DNA from: Bacteroidaceae bacterium
GTDB lineage: Bacteria; Bacteroidota; Bacteroidia; Bacteroidales; Bacteroidaceae
Length of the DNA: 64,000 bases
Direction: 5' to 3'
NCBI GenBank assembly: GCA_017631315.1
Contig: JAGBTN010000017.1
Coordinates: 186,001 to 250,000 of the forward strand
A model generated the notes under the pieces. That model was not told the DNA's origin and searched no databases. It saw nothing but the letters and a program-made list of their open reading frames with translations. How positions within the stretch are numbered: position 1 is the stretch's first letter; each line of letters starts with the position of its first letter. The position numbers and the translations under genes are program-made. Below, in pieces: positions 7,789-15,156 of this stretch.

Positions 7789-8292
7789 ATGAACTCCCAG
7801 GACAACACAGAAGAAGGCAGGCTTCAGGACGAACTGCCGTTAGAGGTACGGCTGAAATACTTGACCGAGGCATTCCGTAAGAACGAAAAGCGCATAAAAG
7901 ACCTGACGAGATATGCTCAGGGCCTCGAAGAGGAGAACTTGTCTCTGCAGAAGAAATTGCATGCTTTGGAGGAGAACGAGATAAGAAAGGACTACCTGAG
8001 AAAACTGAAGGCAAAGTTCTGCGAAGTTCGGGCCCATTTGATAAAGAACTACCCTATGAGGGTGGTTCAGGTTCGTGCCTTGAAAAAAAGAATCGCAAAC
8101 ATGACTTCGTACATCCATGATCTGCAAACCATCCTCAGAAAAAACGGCATAGAATATCCCGAACGCACCTCCGACCCTTTGGAGAACGAAAGCAACTACG
8201 ACATTGAAAGCATCGACGAATACGCAGTGAGAGGACCTAACGAAAAATACGAAGGTGACTTTTTTGATGTAAACTTACCCGCTAACAGATAG
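7789..8292 (+). CDS. Hypothetical coiled-coil protein
   Basis: 167 residues. A long charged helical region (about 25-75: LTEAFRKNEKRIKDLTRYAQGLEEENLSLQKKLHALEENE, here split into heptads of Leu) predicts a coiled coil, with a second basic helical part up to residue 125 and an acidic C-terminal tail (DPLENESNYDIESIDEY). The ATG at 7789 has a nearby AAGGA. It ends 8 bases before the S24-domain gene, so the two are probably co-transcribed. No function recognised; possible roles are an adaptor or a regulator partner of the S24 protein. Confidence 0.75.
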   Translation: MNSQDNTEEGRLQDELPLEVRLKYLTEAFRKNEKRIKDLTRYAQGLEEENLSLQKKLHALEENEIRKDYLRKLKAKFCEVRAHLIKNYPMRVVQVRALKKRIANMTSYIHDLQTILRKNGIEYPERTSDPLENESNYDIESIDEYAVRGPNEKYEGDFFDVNLPANR

Positions 8293-8300
8293 AAGAACCC

Positions 8301-9149
8301 ATGACTTCCAAAGAATTAAAAGACATCCTCCAGCGCCTTGAGGCACGAGGCTGGCAGCCGATGGTTTGCGACACGCCGGTGCCGTTCTACGAGTCGGACG
8401 TCCTGTGCGGCGAGCCGACGGGAATTGGCGACATCGTGGAGGAAACGCGCATGCTTCCGAAGGAATTCCTCTCGATGCAGCCCGAATTCATTGTGACCGT
8501 GAAGGGCGACTCGATGAAGGATGCGGGCATCGTGGAGGGCGATGCGGTGAAGGTGGAAACGGGCATCTCCATTCACGACGGCGACATCGTGCTTGCTATG
8601 ATCGATGGCGACTTCACGCTGAAATGCTATTGCGAGGACGAGGAGGGCACGCCTTGGCTCGTGCCGCAGAACCCTGCCTACGAGCCTTTCTCGCTCAAGG
8701 AGACGCAAAATGTGTGGATTCTCGGACGCGTGAGCAAGGTCATCAAGCAGACACCCCGCATCAATTTCCGCTCGTGCATGAAACTCATCAAGAAGGCGAA
8801 GGCGGGGCAGACCGAACCACGCGAAATCGGCCAGATGCAAGTGTCGAGAGCCATTCGCGAGATTGCCCAGTCCATAACCGTGGCGCGCCAATGGTATGCG
8901 GTGTTTCGGACGATGGCCGACCTCTGCGTTGTTGGCGAGAACGATTACGACTTGTTCGTGGAAATGGTGAAGAAGGAAGTGCCGGAGCATGCGTCGCTGC
9001 CCTCCAGAGTGGAACTGCAGCGCATGGCGGTGGACAGTTTTGCAAAGCCTGTGGTGCTGTGGCGCTTGGGCAATGCCCCCGTGCAAGGGAAACGCTACAA
9101 CGACTATCTGGCCATTGCCCAAAAGACGCGCCAACTGCTGGGCGCATAG
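8301..9149 (+). CDS. S24/LexA-type peptidase-domain protein with an unknown C-terminal domain
   Basis: 282 residues. Residues about 55-130 form a peptidase S24 domain: the nucleophile serine in VKGDSMKDAGI (S71) and the general-base lysine in IDGDFTLKCY (K108), with the intervening GDAVKVETG...GDIVLAMIDG strands. There is no recognisable N-terminal helix-turn-helix; the first 50 residues are short and instead begin MTSKELKDILQRLEARGWQPM. The C-terminal half (about 150-282; IGQMQVSRAIREIAQSITVARQWYAVFRTMADL...) is unfamiliar and may carry the partner- or DNA-binding function. LexA/CI-like proteins of this class cleave themselves upon DNA damage, so this is a candidate switch for the island; that is inference. 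Confidence 0.8.
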   Translation: MTSKELKDILQRLEARGWQPMVCDTPVPFYESDVLCGEPTGIGDIVEETRMLPKEFLSMQPEFIVTVKGDSMKDAGIVEGDAVKVETGISIHDGDIVLAMIDGDFTLKCYCEDEEGTPWLVPQNPAYEPFSLKETQNVWILGRVSKVIKQTPRINFRSCMKLIKKAKAGQTEPREIGQMQVSRAIREIAQSITVARQWYAVFRTMADLCVVGENDYDLFVEMVKKEVPEHASLPSRVELQRMAVDSFAKPVVLWRLGNAPVQGKRYNDYLAIAQKTRQLLGA

Positions 9150-9242
9150 AAAACTCTCAAAAACTCTCACTACAATACGTCTTTTTGCATAAAAACTCTC
9201 GCAGAGGGAGGAAACTCTACAAGAAACTCTCGCAAACTCTAC
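9150..9242. repeat. AAACTCT-rich repeat region
   Basis: Between the S24 gene and its terminator the motif AAACTCT(C/A) occurs about six times at irregular spacing (9152, 9162, 9194, 9213, 9224, 9233 approximately). No gene seen. Confidence 0.5.
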
Positions 9243-9275
9243 GGCGACGGAAAATCAATTCCGCCGCCTTTTTTT
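9243..9275 (+). terminator. Rho-independent terminator after the S24 gene
   Basis: GGCGACGGAA (9243-9252) pairs with TTCCGCCGCC (9259-9268) with one mismatch and is followed by seven Ts. This ends the coiled-coil/S24 unit and separates it from the primase-like unit. Confidence 0.85.
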
Positions 9276-9372
9276 ATGTCGTAACTTCGCACTTGCAAAT
9301 GAGTTGAATGGCCATCAACATCGCGTGAAACAAAAAAACATCGTAAACAAAAACACAAAAGGAAAAAGAACT

Positions 9373-9645
9373 ATGTTAGTAGAAAACTTATTAGTAAAGA
9401 GAGTTGACAAGAAGGAGGGCAAATCGCCATCGACCGGCAACGAGTGGAAGACGTGTGTTGTGATTCTGGAGTTTGAAGACGAGTTTGGCAGGTCTTACAT
9501 CTCTGCCACTGCAGACGAAGACTACTGGAACTCGCTGGGATATGCAGAAGGGCAGGTGGTCTCTCTCCACTTGCGATTCCGCACCAAGTCGTCCTTCAGC
9601 GGATATGTGGCAAACGACATCCGTATCGTAAACCCGAATAAGTAA
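9373..9645 (+). CDS. Small OB-fold-like protein (DUF3127-like, weak)
   Basis: 90 residues, rich in predicted beta strands: LLVKRVDKKEGKSPSTGNEWKTCVVILEFED, YISATADEDYW, GQVVSLHLRFRTKSSFSGYVANDIRIV. The 'GNEWK' plus alternating hydrophobic strands resemble the small OB-fold single-stranded DNA-binding-like proteins of Bacteroidetes (DUF3127 type), which would fit beside primase-like and ATPase genes. The similarity is judged by eye only. ATG 9373 is chosen because the upstream frame from 9304 is A-rich leader sequence. Followed by the second long inverted repeat. Confidence 0.6.
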   Translation: MLVENLLVKRVDKKEGKSPSTGNEWKTCVVILEFEDEFGRSYISATADEDYWNSLGYAEGQVVSLHLRFRTKSSFSGYVANDIRIVNPNK

Positions 9646-9648
9646 TTA

Positions 9649-9743
9649 GACAACAGACAACGGACAACGGACCATTGACTATTGACCATTGACCATTGAC
9701 TATTGACCATTGAACTGTTGTCGGTTGTCAGTAGTCTGTAGTC
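9649..9743. repeat. Second copy of the GACAACGG inverted repeat
   Basis: Left arm 9649-9670 (GACAACAGACAACGGACAAC...), a centre of four 10-base ACCATTGACT/ATTGACCATT-like repeats (9671-9713), right arm 9714-9743 (GTTGTCGGTTGTCAG...). An A run and the ATG at 9761 follow. Same design as 3221-3374. Confidence 0.8.
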
Positions 9744-9760
9744 AAAAAAACAACACAACT

Positions 9761-10084
9761 ATGAGAATTTTAGTAGAAGGGGTGGATATTTCCATCAACA
9801 CAAAGAAGAATGCGCTCCCCACGAGCAAACCCGTTGCGGGAAGGTTCAAGATAGCACCCGATTGCGAGACAGCCTCTTTCGTGGAGGAAGATGCCGTGGT
9901 CATCTATGGCGACCCGAAATCGAAACGACTGATGCGGGGCAAAGGCTGCAGCGTGTGGTTCAATGCCGACAAGAACATGTATAAGATTTGCCTGCATGTA
10001 AACCCCAACGAATCGCCCGCCTTGCCCGAATGGGCGTTCGAGGACTGCATGAACTTCATAAAAAGGAGGCTCTGCCATGAATAG
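9761..10084 (+). CDS. Hypothetical protein of the VirE/DUF3987 unit
   Basis: 107 residues, starting at the ATG after the second inverted repeat. Beta-rich N-terminal part (MRILVEGVDISINTKKNALPTSKPVAGRFKI), an acidic middle (FVEEDAVVIYGDPKSKRLMRGKGCSVWF) and a C-terminal helix (PEWAFEDCMNFIKRRLCHE). No family recognised. Its last codons overlap the start of the VirE_N gene by 8 bases, and an unusually perfect Shine-Dalgarno sequence (AAGGAGG, 10062-10068) sits inside it, 8 bases before the next ATG, so the two proteins are translationally coupled and probably work together. Confidence 0.75.
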   Translation: MRILVEGVDISINTKKNALPTSKPVAGRFKIAPDCETASFVEEDAVVIYGDPKSKRLMRGKGCSVWFNADKNMYKICLHVNPNESPALPEWAFEDCMNFIKRRLCHE

Positions 10085-10703
10085 CCCGTGCGATTTCGTT
10101 TGGAAGGCTCGCGACAATCAGCCGAAACCTTTAACCCGAGAGCAGTTCCTGTCGTTCCTGGACGGCATGGACGTGAAGATGACCACCGAAAAGGTGCGCC
10201 AGCACGACGCGCAAAGCGAGGTGTATAAGATTCTGCTGCCAGCCGCAACGTGGCAAGCCCGCTTCGAGGGCAAGTTGCGCAACGATGCCAACGCCCAGCC
10301 CACAGGCCTCTTTTGCCTCGATGTGGACATCCACCACGAACCCGAGTTCAAAGACATCCTCTGCCGCAGTGGCAAGGACGCCGCTTTTGCCTGGGCAGAA
10401 CAGGAGGCAAGAGAAAGGGCGGACTTGTGGGCACGAATGCAGAAGGAAGAAGACAGCAACCAGCGCAGCGGAGAACCGCTCGGCATTGTAGGCATACACA
10501 TCTCGCCCAGCGGAACAGGCGTGCACGTCGTCGCCACCTGTGCGCCAAACTGCAAAACCATTGCCGAAAACCAGGCTCGACTGGCTCGGCTGCTACAGAC
10601 CAGCCACGACGATGTTTGCAAGGACTGGGCGCGCATCTTCTTCTTGGCGCCAAGGGAAGATTGGACGTATCTCGACATGGATGCAATATTCAGCCCCCTC
10701 TAG
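10077..10703 (+). CDS. VirE_N / BT4734-type primase-like protein
   Basis: 208 residues. The strings TGLFCLDVDIHHEPEF and GIVGIHISPSGTGVHVVA are the hallmark blocks of the BT4734_N/VirE N-terminal domain, which is related to archaeo-eukaryotic primase folds (metal-binding D-x-D in LDVDIH). Further blocks are KVRQHDAQSEVYKILLPAATWQARF and the C-terminal WARIFFLAPREDWTYL. In most Bacteroidales this domain precedes or is fused to a helicase/ATPase (VirE or DUF3987); here the ATPase is the next gene. The start overlaps the previous gene by 8 bases behind a strong AAGGAGG. The last residues (IFSPL) run into a GC-rich palindromic repeat, so the C-terminus may have been remodelled by it. Confidence 0.85.
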   Translation: MNSPCDFVWKARDNQPKPLTREQFLSFLDGMDVKMTTEKVRQHDAQSEVYKILLPAATWQARFEGKLRNDANAQPTGLFCLDVDIHHEPEFKDILCRSGKDAAFAWAEQEARERADLWARMQKEEDSNQRSGEPLGIVGIHISPSGTGVHVVATCAPNCKTIAENQARLARLLQTSHDDVCKDWARIFFLAPREDWTYLDMDAIFSPL

Positions 10704-10717
10704 CTCCCCGAGGGGAG
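10704..10717. repeat. Perfect 14-base GC-rich palindrome
   Basis: CTCCCCGAGGGGAG, starting at the stop codon of the VirE_N gene (TAG 10701-10703). A near-inverse partner (10801-10816) lies inside the start of the next gene. Confidence 0.7.
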
Positions 10718-10751
10718 AAAGGGTTAACTCAAAAACTTATAAAACTGAAAA

Positions 10752-12518
10752 ATGAAAAAACAGAAAACAATTCTTAGCAAAGACGCCTCTACTCCTATAG
10801 CCTCCCCTCGGGGAGGTTTGGAGGGGCTCTTCCCCACCTCTTACAGCGGCATCCCCTATAGTGTAATAGTAAACAGCCTCCTGGCCGTCTTTGGCTTCCA
10901 CGAAGGCCACGTCCCCGAAGGTGCCCGAAATTCGACGCTCTACCGGCTGGCTCGCCAGTTGCGCTACATCTGCGACTTCAATCCCCTCTACATCCGAAGC
11001 GTCGTACCCTCCTGGGGCCTTACCGAAGAAGAAATGAATCAGACCATCCAGTCGGCTGTCGCTTCCACAAGAATGACCGACATGCCCAACGAACTGAAAC
11101 ACGCCATCGACGAAATCAAAAAGCCCGACCTCTCCACTGCTGCCAAGCGGCAGGAGTATCTGCAGCGACTCAACCCACTGCCCGCAAGAATGCCCTTCCT
11201 CATGCGCTATATTCTCAAACGCTATGGTCGCAACGGCCGCAGTGCTCTCATCGCCTCCCTGCCCATGCTCGGAACACTTCTCGGGCGTTTCGAGAGCAGG
11301 TATCTCGATGGCAGAAAGCACAGGCCTGTCTTCATGGTGGTTGTGGCCGGACATGCAGGAAGCGGCAAAGGCTTTCTCTCGGACATGCAGGAATGGCTGC
11401 TGAAGCCAGTGCTGGAACAGGACCAGAAGGGGCGCGAGCAGTTGGAAGCCTATACTCGCGAGCGCGAAAAGAAAAAAGGCGCCAAGCAATTGCCCGACAA
11501 ACCCACACCCTGCATGCGCGTGCTCTCGGCAACCTCGTCCAATGGCATGATGCTGGAACGCGCCAAGGCAAGCCTCGGACAGCCCCTTTGCGTCATCACC
11601 GAAGAAATAGACGAGAGCAGCCGCGCCAACAAAAACGGGGCTTGGGCAGACAAGAGCGACATCTACCGCAAAGCCTTCGACGGCGCCATCTGGGGGCAGG
11701 ACTACCTCACCTATTCGGGGAGCGTGCATCTGTTCGTCAACCTCGTCTTTGCAGGCACATACGTTTCCGTGCGCAACTATTTCAGCAACGTCGAAAACGG
11801 ACTGATGACACGCTTCTTCTTCACCGAAATGGCACGCGACCTCGGCTGCAACGTGGAGGTGCGCTGGGATGGCGAGACAAACGACGACCGCAAGGCTGCC
11901 GAAATCGTGCAAAGCCTCTACGAACAGGGCAGCACAACGGAGCTCCCGTCGCCCGAAAACATCATCTCCTTCTCCCTGCCAAAAGCCAAAAAGGCCGCCT
12001 TCGAATTCAACGAAGAGAAGATTCAGGAATGGGAAGCCAGCGGCCCCGACGAAGACCACCGCGACAATGCCATCGACTTGTTGCGTCGCCGTGCTGCCGT
12101 CACCATCTTCCGAGCCTCGCAAGTGATGTACGCCCTCGAAGGAAACAAAGAGACAGTCGTGGGCATGGCTATGGCACGATGGTTCGGCAACGAAGCCTTC
12201 CTCAACCAGTACATCATGTTTGGCGACCAAATAAACGAGGCGTCGCGCGCAAACGATGTCATCGCAAAAAAGCAGGACATAGCAGCAAGTCGTGTCGCAA
12301 AAAACAACACCCTGTTCCGCCTGCTCGACAGCCTGCCCGACGAGTTCTCGAAAGACGACATGAAGAAAGCCATGAGCACGAACAAACTGGCAGAACGAGG
12401 CTACTCGACCTATCTGAACAGAATGCTCTCGCGCGAAATGGTGATGAAAACCGAAACCGGATACAAGAAGATTTTCAACACTTCAACACCTTCAACACTT
12501 TCAACAAGTCCCCAGTAA
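10752..12518 (+). CDS. DUF3987-family ATPase/helicase-like protein
   Basis: 588 residues. Walker A GHAGSGKG at about residues 200-207 and a Walker B-like LCVITEEIDE about 85 residues later place it in the P-loop DUF3987 family, which is paired with VirE_N/primase-like proteins in Bacteroidales mobile elements and islands. Other family blocks are RMPFLMRYILKRYGRNGRSALIASLPMLGTLLGRF and FAGTYVSVRNYFSNVENGLMTRFFF. Residues about 14-27 (TPIASPRGGLEGLF) are encoded by a palindromic repeat and look inserted. It starts 48 bases after the VirE_N stop, in the same unit. The pair probably forms a primase-helicase-like module for DNA replication or repair in the island; this is inference from family context. 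Confidence 0.87.
   Translation: MKKQKTILSKDASTPIASPRGGLEGLFPTSYSGIPYSVIVNSLLAVFGFHEGHVPEGARNSTLYRLARQLRYICDFNPLYIRSVVPSWGLTEEEMNQTIQSAVASTRMTDMPNELKHAIDEIKKPDLSTAAKRQEYLQRLNPLPARMPFLMRYILKRYGRNGRSALIASLPMLGTLLGRFESRYLDGRKHRPVFMVVVAGHAGSGKGFLSDMQEWLLKPVLEQDQKGREQLEAYTREREKKKGAKQLPDKPTPCMRVLSATSSNGMMLERAKASLGQPLCVITEEIDESSRANKNGAWADKSDIYRKAFDGAIWGQDYLTYSGSVHLFVNLVFAGTYVSVRNYFSNVENGLMTRFFFTEMARDLGCNVEVRWDGETNDDRKAAEIVQSLYEQGSTTELPSPENIISFSLPKAKKAAFEFNEEKIQEWEASGPDEDHRDNAIDLLRRRAAVTIFRASQVMYALEGNKETVVGMAMARWFGNEAFLNQYIMFGDQINEASRANDVIAKKQDIAASRVAKNNTLFRLLDSLPDEFSKDDMKKAMSTNKLAERGYSTYLNRMLSREMVMKTETGYKKIFNTSTPSTLSTSPQ
10801..10816. repeat. GC-rich dyad translated at the start of the DUF3987 gene
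   Basis: CCTCCCC-TC-GGGGAGG, then TTTGGAGGGG. It is read as SPRGGLEGL in frame. Confidence 0.65.
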
Positions 12519-12540
12519 GACACGCACGCACACACCCAAG

Positions 12541-12580
12541 CCTCCCTCCCGCTTCTCCCTCAAAAGAGAGGGGGGAGGGC
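12541..12580. repeat. GC-rich imperfect inverted repeat after the DUF3987 gene
   Basis: CCTCCCTCCCGCTTCTCCCTC and the complementary GAGAGGGGGGAGGG flank AAAA. It follows a CTTCAACA-rich stretch (12476-12505) that forms the end of the gene. It may terminate transcription and marks the right edge of the island. Confidence 0.55.
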
Positions 12581-12631
12581 TACTTTCTCTCTCTCTGTGC
12601 TTAGCCCTTGTTCTCCCTCACACAAAAAACG

Positions 12632-13885
12632 CTAAGCCTTGCTGGCGTGAAATCCGATGCTCTCTATGGCCTTCAGCACCTCGCCCTCGTTGGGATTGCC
12701 CACGATGCTCGCCTTGCCTTCGTGCAACGACACATCCACTTGCTCCACGCCCTCGACGGTTGCAATGGCTTTCCGTACGTTTTCGGCACAATGGTTGCAG
12801 TTCATGCCTTCCACACGATAGATGGTGCATGCCGATTCTGCATGGTGGTGATGATGGTGGCGCTGTTTCCATGGCCAAAAGGCACGCACCAGGCAGACGA
12901 GCAAGAAGGCTGTGCAGAGGTAGGAGAACAAGCCTACGCCCTCTTCGTGGCAGGCGGCATAGTGGGAGACGGGCGCATTGAACCACTCGCGTGGCAGCAT
13001 ATAATCGATGACATAACCAGATACGATGGCTCCCATAACTATGGAAACCAGATAGATGAGCATTGTGCGTTTACCTAACACTTTACCCACAACCAGTATG
13101 CTGGCGGCATTGCATGCGGGTCCTGCCATGAGCAGAACCAAGGCGGCTCCAGGCGTCAGTCCTTTCAGCATCAGCGCCATGGCAATGGGGATGCTGCCGG
13201 TGGCGCAAAGGTACATGGGGATGCTGAAAAGGAGTACGAAGAGAATGCTGTAGAGCGTATTGTCCCGGAAGATAAAAAACCACGAATCGGGGACGGCTGC
13301 CGTTATGATGCCAGCCACAACAAGCCCCACTGCCAGCCACTTCCCAATGTCCTCCATCATCTCCCCGAAAGCATAGGCAAAAGCACGACGGAGTCTTTTT
13401 GACGATGATGATAACGTTGGCGTTGACTTTTTGCCATCATTAGCGTTAAGGTTAGCGTTAAGATTAAGGTTATCGTCAACATTATCGTTGTCAAGCGCAT
13501 TGCAAAGCGTTCCTCCGAAGATGGCCGTCAGCAAAGCCACAACAGGGCGTATCACGGCAAAGGGAAGCCCCATCAAGCTATAGGTGGCTATGATGCTGTC
13601 CACCCCCGTTTGTGGCGTGGCAATAAGAAAAGATATGGTTGCTCCCTTGCTTGCGCCTTCTCGCCTGATGCCCATTGCCGTGGGGATAACACCGCAGGAG
13701 CAAAGAGGAAGAGGAACGCCGAAAAGAGCAGCCAACACCACACTCCCAAACGTCGGCTTGCCCAGATATCTCGTGTAAAGCGTGTTGGGAACAAACTCAT
13801 GCATCAGCCCTGCCAACATGAAACCAAGCAGCAGAAAAGGAGACATCTCGCAGAGCAAAAACCATATTTCCGATAGTATATTCAT
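12632..13885 (-). CDS. SO_0444-type Cu/Zn efflux permease with fused C-terminal HMA domain
   Basis: 417 residues with about eight to ten membrane segments. N-terminal permease half: GFMLAGLMHEFVP, then LPLCSCGVIPTAMGIRREG (paired C62, C64) and ATPQTGVDSI; C-terminal half: FSIPMYLCATGSIPIAMALMLKGLTPGAALVLLMAGPACNAAS. This is the permease family (DUF318/ArsP-like) called SO_0444 Cu/Zn efflux. A hexahistidine tract (about 343-348) and an HMA metal-binding domain with GMNCNHC (C363, C366) are fused to the end. The cytoplasmic loop (about 131-150) is an Asp/Asn tract encoded by a tandem repeat. It probably exports a soft or divalent metal; the exact metal is not visible from sequence. Confidence 0.87.
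   Translation of the reverse strand: MNILSEIWFLLCEMSPFLLLGFMLAGLMHEFVPNTLYTRYLGKPTFGSVVLAALFGVPLPLCSCGVIPTAMGIRREGASKGATISFLIATPQTGVDSIIATYSLMGLPFAVIRPVVALLTAIFGGTLCNALDNDNVDDNLNLNANLNANDGKKSTPTLSSSSKRLRRAFAYAFGEMMEDIGKWLAVGLVVAGIITAAVPDSWFFIFRDNTLYSILFVLLFSIPMYLCATGSIPIAMALMLKGLTPGAALVLLMAGPACNAASILVVGKVLGKRTMLIYLVSIVMGAIVSGYVIDYMLPREWFNAPVSHYAACHEEGVGLFSYLCTAFLLVCLVRAFWPWKQRHHHHHHAESACTIYRVEGMNCNHCAENVRKAIATVEGVEQVDVSLHEGKASIVGNPNEGEVLKAIESIGFHASKA
13430..13500. repeat. Tandem GTTAAG/GTTAGC repeat inside the permease gene
   Basis: TTAGCGTTAAGGTTAGCGTT, then AAGATTAAGGTTATC and further GTTGTC units: an irregular 6-base tandem repeat encoding an Asn/Asp/Leu stretch (NVDDNLNLNANLNAND). Its copy number is likely to vary. 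Confidence 0.65.
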
Positions 13886-13908
13886 CCTTCTGAACTCTTT
13901 TTATACCG

Positions 13909-13916
13909 CAAAGGTA
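13909..13916 (-). promoter_or_regulatory. Promoter -7 box for the permease gene
   Basis: TACCTTTG on the minus strand, 24 bases before the start codon; divergent from the mtnN promoter. Confidence 0.6.
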
Positions 13917-13959
13917 CGAAAAACTAACAAGTCTCGGCTCCTAACTCTCAACTTTTTCG

Positions 13960-13967
13960 TACCTTTG
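13960..13967 (+). promoter_or_regulatory. Promoter -7 box for the mtnN-luxS operon
   Basis: TACCTTTG 24 bases upstream of the mtnN ATG. Confidence 0.6.
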
Positions 13968-13990
13968 CACCAAAATCATCACATACGATT

Positions 13991-14680
13991 ATGCACAAGA
14001 CAATAGGCATACTGACAGCCATGAGTGTGGAATACAACCAAGTGGCTGCCATGATGCACGACACAGAGACAGTGGAGAATGGTCCGCAAGCATTTCTTGT
14101 CGGCACGATAGGGGAGAACAAAGTCGTCTTGCTCCAATGTGGCATTGGCAAAACAAATGCAGCCATGGGCGTGACGAACCTCATCATGACGTTCCGCCCC
14201 GACTACGTTATCTCCACAGGTGTGGCAGGAGGCATCGATGCAAGGCTCAACGTGATGGATGTTGTGGTGGGCCTTCAGGTCTGCTATCACGACGTCTTTT
14301 GTGGCGACAACTGCGACCCCGGACAGGTGCAAGGCTTGCCAAAACTCTTCAGTGGCAACGAAAACCTCATCAATATCGCCACCTCTTTGCAGACCGAGGT
14401 GCGCATCGTCCCCGGACTCATCTGCACTGGCGACCAGTTCATCACCAGCCGCCAAGAACTCGACACAATCAAAACAAAATACCCCGAAGGCCTTGCCGTC
14501 GACATGGAGAGTGCTGCCATAGCACAGGTCTGCCACCTCTGGAATGTGCCCTTCTTGAGTTTCCGCATCATCAGCGACACCCCGGGCGTGAAAGCCCACT
14601 TCGACCAGTACCTCAATTTCTGGGAAACAATGGCAGACAAGAGTTTCACAATCACAAAAGAATTCTTAAATAATATATGA
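13991..14680 (+). CDS. mtnN: 5'-methylthioadenosine/S-adenosylhomocysteine nucleosidase
   Basis: 229 residues. It hydrolyses S-adenosylhomocysteine to adenine and S-ribosylhomocysteine, the substrate of the next enzyme, LuxS, and also cleaves methylthioadenosine. The catalytic set of the family is visible: E14 in ILTAMSVEYNQ, E173 in AVDMESAAIAQ and D196 in FRIISDTPG; ISTGVAGGID is the ribose/purine-binding loop. Normal length. Its last bases overlap luxS by ATGA, so both are one operon acting in series in the activated-methyl cycle. Confidence 0.96.
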   Translation: MHKTIGILTAMSVEYNQVAAMMHDTETVENGPQAFLVGTIGENKVVLLQCGIGKTNAAMGVTNLIMTFRPDYVISTGVAGGIDARLNVMDVVVGLQVCYHDVFCGDNCDPGQVQGLPKLFSGNENLINIATSLQTEVRIVPGLICTGDQFITSRQELDTIKTKYPEGLAVDMESAAIAQVCHLWNVPFLSFRIISDTPGVKAHFDQYLNFWETMADKSFTITKEFLNNI

Positions 14681-15156
14681 ACAAGATACCCAGTTTCAAC
14701 ATCAACCACATCCGTTTGCTGCGTGGCATTTATGTAAGTCGTCGCGACAAGGTCGGCACAGAAGAGATAACAACCTTCGACATCCGCATGAAAGAACCGA
14801 ATCGTGAGCCGGCGCTTCATCCCGGTGCACTCCATACGATAGAGCATCTGGCAGCAACCTATCTTCGCAATAATCCGGAATGGAAGGACTCTATCGTCTA
14901 TTGGGGACCGATGGGTTGTCTCACAGGCAATTATCTCCTGATGAGAGGCCGTCTCGAACCGGCCGACATCCTGACCTTAATGCAAGACACCTTCCGCTTT
15001 GTGGCCGAATTTGAAGGCGAAATACCTGGCGCTGCCCCCATGGATTGTGGCAACTGGGTGCTCCATGATTTGCCAATGGCACGACTGGAAGCACGCCGCT
15101 ATCTCGAAGAAGTTCTCCTCAACTGCAAGCCCGAGAACTTGGTTTACCCGGAATGA
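14677..15156 (+). CDS. luxS: S-ribosylhomocysteine lyase
   Basis: 159 residues. Converts S-ribosylhomocysteine to homocysteine and DPD, the precursor of autoinducer-2. The metal site is H53 and H57 in ALHTIEHLAA and C124 in APMDCGNW; the catalytic cysteine is C81 in WGPMGCLTG. Normal length. It overlaps mtnN upstream (ATGA) and the transporter gene downstream (ATGA). Confidence 0.97.
   Translation: MNKIPSFNINHIRLLRGIYVSRRDKVGTEEITTFDIRMKEPNREPALHPGALHTIEHLAATYLRNNPEWKDSIVYWGPMGCLTGNYLLMRGRLEPADILTLMQDTFRFVAEFEGEIPGAAPMDCGNWVLHDLPMARLEARRYLEEVLLNCKPENLVYPE

Noticed and set aside
10737-12230. 497-codon open frame on the minus strand
   Set aside because: Lies opposite the DUF3987 gene, has the composition of an antisense frame of a GC-rich gene, and shows no family motif.
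1932-12580. Complete prophage or integrative conjugative element
   Set aside because: No integrase, terminase, capsid, portal, tail, relaxase or conjugation genes are visible, and no attachment-site repeats were found at the edges.
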